This document shows, piece after piece, positions 1 through 6,175 of a stretch of 11,683 bases of DNA. The notes below the pieces were generated by a model that was not told the origin of the DNA, made no database searches, and saw only the letters and a list, made by a program, of their open reading frames with translations. Position 1 is the stretch's first letter. Each line of letters begins with the position of its first letter. Source of the stretch: Bacillota bacterium (GTDB lineage Bacteria; Bacillota; Clostridia; Lachnospirales; Cellulosilyticaceae); the NCBI GenBank assembly GCA_023436395.1, contig JAEZJJ010000105.1:1-11683 (forward strand). Reading direction: 5' to 3'. The translations under genes and the position numbers were made by a program.

Positions 1-36
1 TAGTTTGGCATCATCTTTTTACAAGCAGTCTCACCC

Positions 37-298
37 GTCGTGGTAGTTTGTAAGCACAATAACGCTGAGAGAAAGGGGAGGGGAAGGGCTGTCTGTAAGG
101 GTGACTTGGGAGTATTTTTCAGAAGCACTTAGTGAACGTTTTAGATGGGTTTTAGCCTGCGTGTCTGACCAACGGGAGTTTGCAGGCGTTCATCTAAATA
201 AGTGAGCTTAGTGCTTCAAAAAATACGGACCGGAGCGCTGGAAGACAGCCCTTCCCCTCTCCTTTCCGCCCATCACCCTCTCTTACAAACACCTCGAC
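37..298. repeat. Long imperfect inverted repeat, candidate structured RNA or MITE-like element
   Basis: The whole stretch folds on itself as one long interrupted stem. Paired blocks from outside inward: GTCG 37-40 with 295-298; GTTTGTAAG 46-54 with 282-290; a 23-nt arm 72-94 with 243-265 that differs at one position, which becomes a G-U pair in RNA; GTATTTTT 112-119 with 219-226; GAAGCAC 122-128 with 211-217; TTAGATG 141-147 with 191-197; GCCTGC 155-160 with 182-187. The apical loop is 161-181. Internal loops separate the blocks. It is visibly richer in G and C than the AT-rich genes around it and contains no convincing ORF. The arms and order are seen directly. Whether it is an expressed RNA, a non-autonomous mobile element or a recombination site is not decidable from one copy. 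No known RNA family was recognised. Confidence 0.75.
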
Positions 299-365
299 AC
301 TGACAGAACCCATCTGCTAGCGCATCTGGTCGTAACACTCACGTGTTACTTTTCGTTCTGTCAGT
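299..365. repeat. Second inverted repeat of the 5' structured cluster
   Basis: ACTGACAGAAC (299-309) is perfectly complementary to GTTCTGTCAGT (355-365). Inside it is a smaller perfect hairpin, GTAACAC (332-338) with GTGTTAC (343-349) around the 4-nt loop TCAC. The other side of the interior contains two direct copies of CATCTG and the palindrome GCTAGC (316-321). It abuts the long repeat 37-298 directly, so the three structures look like parts of one element. Confidence 0.7.
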
Positions 366-429
366 AGTGGGGAGCGGAAAAAGTAAATACCCCCTAGCGT
401 GGGTGCTTCCTTTTATCCTTACCCCACTA
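365..429. repeat. Third inverted repeat of the 5' structured cluster
   Basis: TAGTGGGG (365-372) pairs perfectly with CCCCACTA (422-429). A short inner pairing ACCC (389-392) with GGGT (401-404) is possible. It shares base 365 with the preceding repeat and ends 26 nt before the start codon of the DUF3795 gene. The 3' side is followed by AATTTCAATTT rather than a clean T-run, so it is not called a terminator, although it could attenuate transcription into the gene. Confidence 0.55.
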
Positions 430-454
430 AATTTCAATTTAAGGAGCTGATGTA

Positions 455-1000
455 ATGAAAGGATTTGAGAGAAAAAATCAATTGTTTTCCCTTTGTGGGT
501 TGAATTGTGGATTATGTCCTATGTTTTTAGGAAAACATTGTGGTGGTTGTGGTAATGGGAATCAATCATGTAAAATTGCGAGATGTAGCTTTGAGCATGG
601 CAAAATAGAATATTGTTTTGAATGCAAACTTTATCCATGTGATAAATACCAGAACATTGAGGAATATGACTCTTTTATTACGCACAGAAACCAAAAGGCA
701 GATTTAGAGAAAGCACAGCGGATGGGAATTAAGGAATATAACCTTGAACAGCAGGAGAAAATACAAATTTTAAACTATTTGCTTTCCAACTTTAATGATG
801 GTCGTAGGAAGAATTTCTTTTGTGTGGCAGTTAATTTATTAGAACTTTCCGAAATACGAGAAGCCTTAAGTCAGATTAAAGCCAATGGTGAATTGTCTTC
901 ATTACCAGTGAAGGAACAATGTTCGTATGTGGCAGAGATATTTCAAAAAATTGCTGACAGAAGAAATGTAAAAATAAAACTCCAGAAGAAAAGTAACTGA
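455..1000 (+). CDS. DUF3795 family cysteine-rich protein
   Basis: This is a 181-residue soluble protein of unknown function. Ten cysteines lie in the first 62 residues (14, 18, 21, 29, 32, 39, 44, 54, 57, 62), spaced as CxxxCxxC, CxxC and CxxC. This matches the DUF3795 pattern that opens with a CGL-x-C-G-x-C block. The cysteines suggest zinc or iron-sulfur binding, which is inference. The C-terminal half (about residues 85-175) looks helical and has no recognised motif. No signal peptide or membrane helix is seen. The ATG is supported by AAGGAG at 441-446 with an 8-nt spacer. It begins 26 nt after the structured cluster. No promoter was identified, so it may be read from upstream. The next gene starts 43 nt downstream, so the two may be co-transcribed. 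Family placement is fairly sure, function is not. Confidence 0.85.
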   Translation: MKGFERKNQLFSLCGLNCGLCPMFLGKHCGGCGNGNQSCKIARCSFEHGKIEYCFECKLYPCDKYQNIEEYDSFITHRNQKADLEKAQRMGIKEYNLEQQEKIQILNYLLSNFNDGRRKNFFCVAVNLLELSEIREALSQIKANGELSSLPVKEQCSYVAEIFQKIADRRNVKIKLQKKSN

Positions 1001-1028
1001 TAAATTCCGAATGCAAGAACTTTATTTT

Positions 1029-1036
1029 GGGAGGTG
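1029..1036 (+). promoter_or_regulatory. Shine-Dalgarno that selects a TTG start
   Basis: GGGAGGTG at 1029-1036 lies 7 nt before TTG at 1044. The GNAT reading frame opens with its conserved N-terminal LETNRLILR segment immediately after this TTG, so the TTG is very likely the true start. Confidence 0.75.
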
Positions 1037-1043
1037 ATAACTT

Positions 1044-1580
1044 TTGAATTTAGAGACTAATAGATTAATTTTAAGGAAGTACTCGATTGAAAATTTACAG
1101 GATTATTATTCCCTTAAATCTTGTAGAGATGTTTGGAAATACTCGACTAATAACACCATAATGGATATGGATGTTTTAAGAAAACAGTTGCTAGAAATAA
1201 TTATCAATCAAAAGGGGTATAACTTTGGGTTTTGTGCACTGTTTGAGAAAGCATCAAATAACTATATAGGAGGGGCTGGGATTTTATCTATAAATAAAAG
1301 TGCAAATAGTTGTGTGATAGGTTATAATTTGTTACCTCTTTATTGGAATAAGGGATATGCAACTGAAATAACAAAAGAAATAATAAAATATGCATTCAGT
1401 ATTTTAGAGCTTGAAAGAATTGAAGCTTTAGCAATGCAACTAAATATTGCTTCTTGTAAGGTATTAGAAAAGTCAGGTTTGATAGAAGAAAGCATCCAAA
1501 AACATTTTTCAAAAAGAGATGGAATTTATTATGATGTTGTTCATTACGGCATAGTAAGAGCAGATTACAATATAAAGTGA
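1044..1580 (+). CDS. GNAT family N-acetyltransferase (RimJ/RimL-like)
   Basis: The protein is 178 residues, normal for a single-domain GNAT enzyme that transfers an acetyl group from acetyl-CoA to an amine. The N-terminal LETNRLILRKY segment is typical of the RimJ/RimL branch (Acetyltransf_3). The acetyl-CoA binding turn is WNKGYAT (residues 101-107), preceded by the GYNLLPLY strand. The late segment around AMQLNIASCKVLEKSGL matches the NxxS..vxeKxGF region that closes the fold. Translation starts at TTG behind a strong Shine-Dalgarno sequence. The substrate cannot be told: relatives acetylate ribosomal protein N-termini, antibiotics or small metabolites. It follows the DUF3795 gene by 43 nt and is followed by a foldable non-coding element. 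No terminator with a T-run follows. Confidence 0.88.
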   Translation: MNLETNRLILRKYSIENLQDYYSLKSCRDVWKYSTNNTIMDMDVLRKQLLEIIINQKGYNFGFCALFEKASNNYIGGAGILSINKSANSCVIGYNLLPLYWNKGYATEITKEIIKYAFSILELERIEALAMQLNIASCKVLEKSGLIEESIQKHFSKRDGIYYDVVHYGIVRADYNIK

Positions 1581-1582
1581 AT

Positions 1583-1698
1583 GTAATAGAAGCCAAGAGC
1601 AGGGGCCCAAACAAAAATGTATAGAGCCTCTTGACGGAGTGAGTCAGCAACTGGAAATGAGTTCCCTAGCCAGTCTACATAGCGGCATCTATCATTAC
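1583..1698. other. Compact foldable intergenic element
   Basis: The 162-nt gap between the GNAT and DUF1697 genes contains a block richer in G and C than its neighbours. Its ends are inverted: GTAATAGAAGCC (1583-1594) pairs with 1684-1698, with a 3-nt bulge and one mismatch. Internal pairings include CAAGAG (1594-1599) with CTCTTG (1628-1633), TGAC (1632-1635) with GTCA (1643-1646), and ACTGG (1650-1654) with CCAGT (1670-1674). Some of these compete with each other. It lacks the GTTRRRY/RYYYAAC ends of an integron attC site and lacks a terminator T-run. It could be a small RNA, a leader element for the DUF1697 gene or a remnant of a mobile repeat. No known family was recognised. Confidence 0.45.
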
Positions 1699-1742
1699 AC
1701 GTTATTATTTGAATTTTAATTTATAAATAGGGGATAAAGAAT

Positions 1743-2285
1743 ATGATAAGATATGTTGCTCTGTTAAGAGGAATCAATATTAGTGGTAAAAATAAAATAG
1801 CTATGCCAGAGCTAAAAAAAGCATTTGAAGAGTTAAATTATAATGAGGTAATCACCTATATCAATAGTGGAAATATCATTTTTTCATGTGAGACAGAAGA
1901 TAGAAGCATTATTTTAAATGACATTAGAAAAATGATAAAAGATAGATTTAATTTAGATATTCCAGTATTGGTTATAACAATACAAGAACTAGAAAAAGTT
2001 TTAAGTAATGCACCAGATTGGTGGGGAAATGATAATAAAGAAATATACGATAATATTATTTTCATAATTCCTCCTACAACATACGAAGAAGTATTTAATG
2101 AGATTGGTGAAGCAAAAAAAGAATATGAACAAATAGATCATTACGAAAATGTGATTTATTGGTCATTTGAATTAAAATCTTACTCTAAAACAAATTGGAT
2201 TAAAACGGCTAGTTCCAGTATCAATGATAAGGTTACAATAAGAACAGCAAATACTGTTAGGAAAATATTGAAATTAGGTACATAA
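1743..2285 (+). CDS. DUF1697 family protein
   Basis: The protein is 180 residues, the usual size for the family. The N-terminus is diagnostic: YVALLRGINISGKNKIAMPEL (residues 4-24; RGIN at 9-12), followed by the TYINSGNIIF segment (NSGN at 41-44). DUF1697 proteins are small soluble proteins with no established biochemical role. No signal peptide, membrane helix or catalytic motif is seen. The ATG is preceded by AGGGGAT at 1729-1735 with a 7-nt spacer. The gene sits alone, behind the foldable element at 1583-1698 and 51 nt before a separate promoter for the next gene. No clear terminator follows. A weak dyad CCTATA/TATAGG (2310-2315 with 2326-2331) has no T-run. DUF1697, GNAT and DUF3795 genes are all common accessory genes in Firmicutes, so this trio may be an acquired patch. 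Confidence 0.88.
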   Translation: MIRYVALLRGINISGKNKIAMPELKKAFEELNYNEVITYINSGNIIFSCETEDRSIILNDIRKMIKDRFNLDIPVLVITIQELEKVLSNAPDWWGNDNKEIYDNIIFIIPPTTYEEVFNEIGEAKKEYEQIDHYENVIYWSFELKSYSKTNWIKTASSSINDKVTIRTANTVRKILKLGT

Positions 2286-2336
2286 CAAATACCAAGGAAA
2301 ATTTTATCGCCTATAGCTTGTTTTATATAGGATGCA

Positions 2337-2365
2337 TAGACAGAAAATGGGAAAATCGGTATAAT
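2337..2365 (+). promoter_or_regulatory. Sigma-A-type promoter for the cyclase gene
   Basis: The -35 box TAGACA (2337-2342) matches TTGACA at five of six positions. The -10 box TATAAT (2360-2365) is perfect, with a 17-nt spacer. Transcription would begin near 2372, about 30 nt before the GTG start codon. Confidence 0.75.
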
Positions 2366-2401
2366 GAGGACATAATGATAAAAGAGAGGGAAAGATAGAC
2401 C

Positions 2402-2977
2402 GTGAGGTATACTGATTTAACACTACAAGTAAAGAAGACAAATCGTGTTTATAGACAAGCAGAAGTTCAGTTAAAAAAACATATTGTGATGGGCCATGTA
2501 GGTACACACTTTGATATATATGGAGATATAATACTTCCACTAGATTATATGCAGACGAGAGGCATCCTTTTTGATGTAAGTCATATAAAAGATAGAGAAA
2601 TAACAATTGATGATATAGATTTAGACTATGTTAAGCCTGGGGACTTTGTTATGTTTCGAACAGGGTCAATAGAGAGACATCCTTATGGAAGTGGCTTATA
2701 CTTTAGTAGTAGCACTCAGTTTTCATGGGAGCTTATTCAAGAACTTTCTATGGAACGCATTAAATTTGTAGGAATTGATGCACCTGATTTGCGAAGAGGA
2801 AAAGATCATGTGGAAGCAGATAAACTTTTCCTTAGATATGGGACTTTCGTCATTGAGAATTTAACCAATTTACACCTCATAGAGCCTGAGACTGTTTGCA
2901 AGGTGCTAACGATGTGGCATGAGGATCCAGAGGCAACAGGCATTAAGTGTCGGGTTGTAGCTGTTCAACCAGAATAA
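2402..2977 (+). CDS. Cyclase / kynurenine formamidase-family metal-dependent hydrolase
   Basis: The protein is 191 residues and belongs to the cyclase fold (PF04199), which includes bacterial kynurenine formamidase (KynB), isatin hydrolase and polyketide cyclases. The family metal-binding motif HxGTHxD is present as HVGTHFD (His32, His36, Asp38). His136 in the DHVEAD segment and Glu152 in the VIENLTNL segment lie where later conserved residues are expected. MRYTDLT matches the family's opening (xxxDLT). The GTG start is supported by this alignment and by a GAGAGGG site at 2384-2390, though its 11-nt spacer is long. No tryptophan-degradation genes are nearby, so kynurenine formamide is not implied; the substrate is unknown. 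It is a cytosolic single-gene unit with its own promoter. No terminator was seen, so readthrough into the next gene is possible. Confidence 0.85.
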   Translation: MRYTDLTLQVKKTNRVYRQAEVQLKKHIVMGHVGTHFDIYGDIILPLDYMQTRGILFDVSHIKDREITIDDIDLDYVKPGDFVMFRTGSIERHPYGSGLYFSSSTQFSWELIQELSMERIKFVGIDAPDLRRGKDHVEADKLFLRYGTFVIENLTNLHLIEPETVCKVLTMWHEDPEATGIKCRVVAVQPE

Positions 2978-2990
2978 AGTAAAATCATCC

Positions 2991-3019
2991 TTTAATAAGT
3001 AGATAGAATACGGTATAAT
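2991..3019 (+). promoter_or_regulatory. Probable promoter for the PMT-type glycosyltransferase
   Basis: A perfect TATAAT lies at 3014-3019. The -35 region 17 nt upstream is poor (TTTAAT at 2991-2996, three of six matches). Transcription would start about 90 nt before the ATG at 3115. Confidence 0.45.
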
Positions 3020-3114
3020 TTGTATTAGGAAAAATATGCCTAAATATTTGCTTTAAAGGAGTAGAGAGGCAAAGATAAACATAGGGCAAGGATATCAGAG
3101 ATGAGGAGAAAACA

Positions 3115-4800
3115 ATGATTTTTAAGCCTAAGAAAGAATACAAGTTGACGTTAAAAGATAGCCTTTGGATGTTTTGTATTGTGCTAGTATATGGCATTAT
3201 ATCTTTTTATAATTTAGGAAGTTTGGAGAATCCTCAAAGTTTTTGGATGCCAGAGGAAGATAATACCCGTATTGTAGTAGATTTAGGGGAAAGTAATGAT
3301 GTTAGTAAACTGAGATACTACAGTGGGGCTAGATTTGGTGACTTTAGACTTTATACCTCAGAGGATAATATACACTATACGTTTCTCAAGGATATGGAGC
3401 AAAAACGTGTCTTTGCTTGGGAAGATATAGAGATAGAAACTGAAATGAGATATTTAGCAATAGAAGCAGTAAATATGACTTCACCTGGTATTATAGGAGA
3501 AATTGCTTTATATAATCAGTCAGGAGAGATGCTACCAATTACAGCATTAGCTGGAGGAGAAGCGGTTGCAGATGAACCAGAAAGTGTTCCAAAAGAAATT
3601 AGTTATATGAACTCTACGTACTTTGATGAGATTTATCATGGGCGTACAGCTTATGAATATATTCATGGAATGGATATATATGAATGGACACATCCACCAT
3701 TAGGTAAGTTGATTATGACAATTCCTATTCAATATTTGGGAATGAATCCATTTGCCTATCGATTAATGGGAAATATTGCTGGTTTACTCATGCTACTTGT
3801 GATTTATATATTTGCAAAAAGGTTATTTGGTGCTACAAAATATGCTGCTTTAGCAATGGTCATTTTTGCAGCAGATGGTATGCATTTTGTGCAAACAAGA
3901 ATTGGGACAGTAGATAGTTTTCTAGTCTTATTTATGCTACTTTCCTATCTGTTTATGTATCAATATATTTGTTGTAAAACAGAGGATTCCTTGAGGCCTA
4001 AGTTACTTAATTTATTGGGCTCAGGAGTGTTTCTAGGAATGGCTATGGCTACTAAGTGGAATGGAGCTTATATGGCAATAGGCCTGGCAATCATGTTCTT
4101 TGTAGATTTATATGTGCGTCATAGAAATGCCACAAGCTATGGTACTTGGAAAAGTCAAAGTAAAAAAATTATACTAAGCTGCTTTATATGGTTTGGTGTG
4201 ATTCCTATAGCTATTTATGTGTGTTCATTTATCCCCTTTTATTTAATTAGTAGAGAAGGAAACTTTATAGAGTTTTTAGTGAATGAGCAAGTAAGAATGT
4301 ATAAATATCATTCTGAGCTTAAAGCAACTCATCCTTTTAGTTCACCTTGGTACTTCTGGCCTATTGGTTATAAACCAGTCTGGTATTATGATGGAAAGGT
4401 TGCAGAAGGCATGGTATCTAGCATTGCCCTTCATAGTAACCCATTTATTTGGTGGACGGGTATTATTGCCATCCTTTATGGGGTAAAAGAAATGATTGTA
4501 GAAAGAAGTAAAGAATATAGTTTTTTAGTACTAGGTATACTAGCGGTGTACGTACCTTATATGCTGGTACCTCGTATTATGTATTTATATCACTATTTCC
4601 CAGTCGTACCATTAATGATTTTAGCAATAGTAGGACTTATTGAAAAGTTAGATGAGGCAAGTGAAAAGCCAGTGTATTTGTGGTATGCAATCATTGCTAT
4701 AGCAGTCTTTTTATTCTGTTACCCAATCTACTCAGGATTCTTAATTCCAGAGCAATATGCTAATCTTATTAGCCTAGGTGGGGTATGGCAACTTTATTAA
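3115..4800 (+). CDS. PMT/GT39-type membrane glycosyltransferase with N-terminal discoidin-like domain
   Basis: The protein is 561 residues. After a first membrane helix (about 17-34) comes an extracytoplasmic stretch (about 38-145) resembling a discoidin (F5/8 type C) fold: a WMPEEDNTRIVVDLG opening, then RYYSGARFGDFRLYTSEDN. The catalytic part follows. The acidic pair Asp171-Glu172 in YFDEIYHGRTAYE and the THPPLGK block (192-198) are hallmarks of protein O-mannosyltransferase-like enzymes, which use a polyprenyl-phosphate sugar on the outer face of the membrane. Many hydrophobic helices fill the rest. The ATG has GAGGAGA at 3103-3109. The acceptor and sugar are unknown; a surface protein or cell-wall polymer is likely by inference. 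The gene ends at a clear terminator and has no glycosylation genes beside it. Other names in use are phospholipid carrier-dependent glycosyltransferase and Pmt-like. Confidence 0.87.
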   Translation: MIFKPKKEYKLTLKDSLWMFCIVLVYGIISFYNLGSLENPQSFWMPEEDNTRIVVDLGESNDVSKLRYYSGARFGDFRLYTSEDNIHYTFLKDMEQKRVFAWEDIEIETEMRYLAIEAVNMTSPGIIGEIALYNQSGEMLPITALAGGEAVADEPESVPKEISYMNSTYFDEIYHGRTAYEYIHGMDIYEWTHPPLGKLIMTIPIQYLGMNPFAYRLMGNIAGLLMLLVIYIFAKRLFGATKYAALAMVIFAADGMHFVQTRIGTVDSFLVLFMLLSYLFMYQYICCKTEDSLRPKLLNLLGSGVFLGMAMATKWNGAYMAIGLAIMFFVDLYVRHRNATSYGTWKSQSKKIILSCFIWFGVIPIAIYVCSFIPFYLISREGNFIEFLVNEQVRMYKYHSELKATHPFSSPWYFWPIGYKPVWYYDGKVAEGMVSSIALHSNPFIWWTGIIAILYGVKEMIVERSKEYSFLVLGILAVYVPYMLVPRIMYLYHYFPVVPLMILAIVGLIEKLDEASEKPVYLWYAIIAIAVFLFCYPIYSGFLIPEQYANLISLGGVWQLY

Positions 4801-4805
4801 GAAGG

Positions 4806-4834
4806 AAAGGCATTGCAAGTTAGCAGTGCCTTTT
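4806..4834 (+). terminator. Rho-independent terminator after the glycosyltransferase
   Basis: An 11-bp stem (4806-4816 with 4823-4833, one G-U pair) has a 6-nt loop and runs into TTTTGTATT. It starts 6 nt after the stop codon. Confidence 0.85.
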
Positions 4835-4928
4835 GTATTATAAAAATAAGGAACTAAAACTAATCTTATATAATAAAATAGTAATAAACTCACCTGTGAG
4901 AAGAGGACAATAATAAGGAGGGGACATC

Positions 4929-5525
4929 ATGGAAAAGAAGAAAGTGACATTACTAATAGACCAAGATGATGTGTTAGCAGAATATATCAAGGGTGTCACA
5001 GAAAGTTATAATAAGAAATACCATACAGCTATACGGCCAGAAGAATGCACAAATTGGAATTTATATTCGATATTTGGTGAAGAAGTAGAGACAGTTATGC
5101 ATGAACCAGAGCTTTTTAGAAATTTGAAACCTACAGAAGATGCAATAGAAGTTTTTAGCAGACTCTATCACTGTGGTTTATTTGAAATGTATATTGTAAC
5201 AGCAGCACAACCTGGTAGTGTAGAGGCTAAACATGAATGGATAAAAAAATACCTACCGTTCTTTCCTCAAGAACGGATTATTATATGTAGAAAAAAAGGC
5301 ATGATTAAAGGGGACTATCTTTTAGATGATGGTATGCATAATATAGAGGATTTTGCCGGGGCGGGAGGAACACCTATTATATTTGAAAGAGCTCATAATA
5401 AGAATGAGATAGGGAAATATAAGCGAGTTATGAACTGGAATGAGTTTGAACGTGTGATTATGGAAATGTGTTATCCAGAGTTAATTGACCACTATTTTAA
5501 TGAAAAAAATGAGGCAGTAGTATAG
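4929..5525 (+). CDS. 5'(3')-deoxyribonucleotidase family protein (NT5C-type HAD phosphatase)
   Basis: The protein is 198 residues and has the motifs of the haloacid dehalogenase superfamily in the order seen in NT5C deoxynucleotidases (PF06941). Motif I is DQDDVLA with nucleophile Asp11 and acid/base Asp13. Motif II is Thr91 in IVTAAQPGS. A basic patch at RKKGMIKGD (121-129) supplies the motif III lysine. Motif IV is the Asp133-Asp134 pair in LLDDGMHNIEDF. Such enzymes remove the phosphate from deoxynucleoside monophosphates and help balance dNTP pools; substrate preference here is inference. It is cytosolic. AAGGAGGGG at 4915-4923 is a strong ribosome binding site 5 nt before the ATG. It stands alone between two terminators. 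A -10-like TATAAT at 4869-4874 lacks a recognisable -35. Confidence 0.87.
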   Translation: MEKKKVTLLIDQDDVLAEYIKGVTESYNKKYHTAIRPEECTNWNLYSIFGEEVETVMHEPELFRNLKPTEDAIEVFSRLYHCGLFEMYIVTAAQPGSVEAKHEWIKKYLPFFPQERIIICRKKGMIKGDYLLDDGMHNIEDFAGAGGTPIIFERAHNKNEIGKYKRVMNWNEFERVIMEMCYPELIDHYFNEKNEAVV

Positions 5526-5537
5526 TTATTGAGTATT

Positions 5538-5588
5538 TATAAAGCGTATAAATCTAAGGAAAGTTCCCTAGATTTATACGCTTTTATA
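5538..5588 (+). terminator. Long terminator hairpin after the nucleotidase gene
   Basis: Arms 5541-5561 and 5564-5584 are 21 nt each with one A-C mismatch, and the stem extends to 5538/5588 across a one-base bulge. The 3' arm ends in CGCTTTTATAGTTTT. A second hairpin, CTTTTATA (5581-5588) with TATAAAAG (5593-5600), uses the same bases as the end of the first, so the two compete. Confidence 0.85.
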
Positions 5589-5637
5589 GTTTTATAAAAG
5601 GAAAAATAGAGTAAATAAAAAATATATTCTAAATATA

Positions 5638-5668
5638 TTGACATATAAAAAAGAAGTGCTAATATAAA
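5638..5668 (+). promoter_or_regulatory. Promoter of the marR-MFS operon
   Basis: The -35 box TTGACA (5638-5643) is perfect. The -10 is either TAATAT (5660-5665, 16-nt spacer) or TATAAA (5663-5668, 19-nt spacer). The tandem dyads begin at 5670, so a protein bound there would cover the transcription start. Confidence 0.72.
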
Positions 5669-5669
5669 T

Positions 5670-5698
5670 GTTGCTAAGGCAACAGTTGCCAGGACAAC
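5670..5698. promoter_or_regulatory. Tandem dyad operator, probably for the MarR regulator
   Basis: Two 14-bp dyads, GTTGCTAAGGCAAC (5670-5683) and GTTGCCAGGACAAC (5685-5698), agree at 11 of 14 positions and are separated by one base, a 15-bp repeat period. The first has perfect 5-bp arms (GTTGC/GCAAC), the second 4-bp arms (GTTG/CAAC). The position just downstream of the -10 suits autorepression by a dimeric winged-helix protein. Confidence 0.75.
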
Positions 5699-5728
5699 AA
5701 TCAAAAAGCTACTAAGGGGGAATTAAAA

Positions 5729-6175
5729 ATGTTTATGAGTGATCTATCTATTATTGTAAGACATTCAAAGGCTTTTTTATTGCGAAGGCTTCAGAAGTAT
5801 GGGGTAGGATGTGCTGAACATGGCGTACTGATGCATCTTGCTATAAATGATGGGGTGAATCAAGAAAGCATCGCTCAGTTTTATAAGCTAGATAAAGGAG
5901 CCGTAGCAAAGACCTTAGGTAAGCTAGAGGATAAAGGCTACATTATTCGCAAGGTAAATGAGGATAATCAGCGTGAAAAAATTATTACCTTAAGTGAAAG
6001 TGGCAAAGAGATTATCAAAGAGATGGAGGAAATTCTAGAAGAATTTAATGCTGCTCTCTTTGAAGGTATGAACCTAGAAGAAATTAAAATGCTAGAGCAA
6101 TTAGTAAGTAGTGTGGCAAGGAATGTACTTATTCATTTAAGAGAAGGAGAGGATGGATATGACCAATGTGAGTAA
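5729..6175 (+). CDS. MarR family transcriptional regulator
   Basis: The protein is 148 residues, normal for a MarR dimer subunit. The N-terminal helix (about 5-24) and C-terminal helix (about 92-140) would form the dimer interface. The winged helix-turn-helix spans about 28-90: NQESIAQFYKLDKGAVAKTL holds the recognition helix (about 55-67), followed by LEDKGYIIRKVNEDNQREK, the family's wing with its Asp/Arg pair. The ATG has AAGGGGG at 5714-5720; Met3 is a weaker alternative. It lies downstream of a promoter with tandem dyads and overlaps the exporter gene, so it most likely represses both genes and is relieved by a small ligand, probably an exporter substrate. The ligand cannot be predicted. 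Confidence 0.92.
   Translation: MFMSDLSIIVRHSKAFLLRRLQKYGVGCAEHGVLMHLAINDGVNQESIAQFYKLDKGAVAKTLGKLEDKGYIIRKVNEDNQREKIITLSESGKEIIKEMEEILEEFNAALFEGMNLEEIKMLEQLVSSVARNVLIHLREGEDGYDQCE
6144..6152 (+). promoter_or_regulatory. Shine-Dalgarno deciding the MFS start
   Basis: AAGGAGAGG lies inside the end of marR. ATG codons are in frame at 6153 and 6159. Counting from the AAGGAG core, the spacers are 3 nt and 9 nt, so ATG 6159 is preferred. The difference is only two residues. Confidence 0.55.

Noticed and set aside
37..429. Group II intron or IS element end
   Set aside because: No domain V-like sequence, reverse transcriptase or transposase frame is seen, and target duplications cannot be assessed at the window edge.
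1396..1650. Minus-strand 84-codon ORF across the GNAT gene
   Set aside because: It is antisense to a well-supported GNAT gene, has no family signature and no ribosome binding site; it is a shadow frame. The same applies to antisense frames at 1856-2065, 2304-2606, 2985-3197 and 9234-9440.
1583..1698. Integron attC site
   Set aside because: It has inverted ends and internal stems, but the GTTRRRY and RYYYAAC core sites are not present at the ends and no integrase is visible.
1709..1727. Promoter directly upstream of the DUF1697 gene
   Set aside because: TTGAAT and TATAAA are only 7 nt apart, and the -10-like box nearly touches the ribosome binding site.
2310..2331. Terminator after the DUF1697 gene
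   Set aside because: The CCTATA/TATAGG stem is only 6 bp and AT-rich, with no T-run after it.
4869..4874. Promoter of the nucleotidase gene
   Set aside because: TATAAT is present but none of the hexamers 15-18 nt upstream resembles TTGACA. A real promoter may still lie here, but the evidence is too thin.
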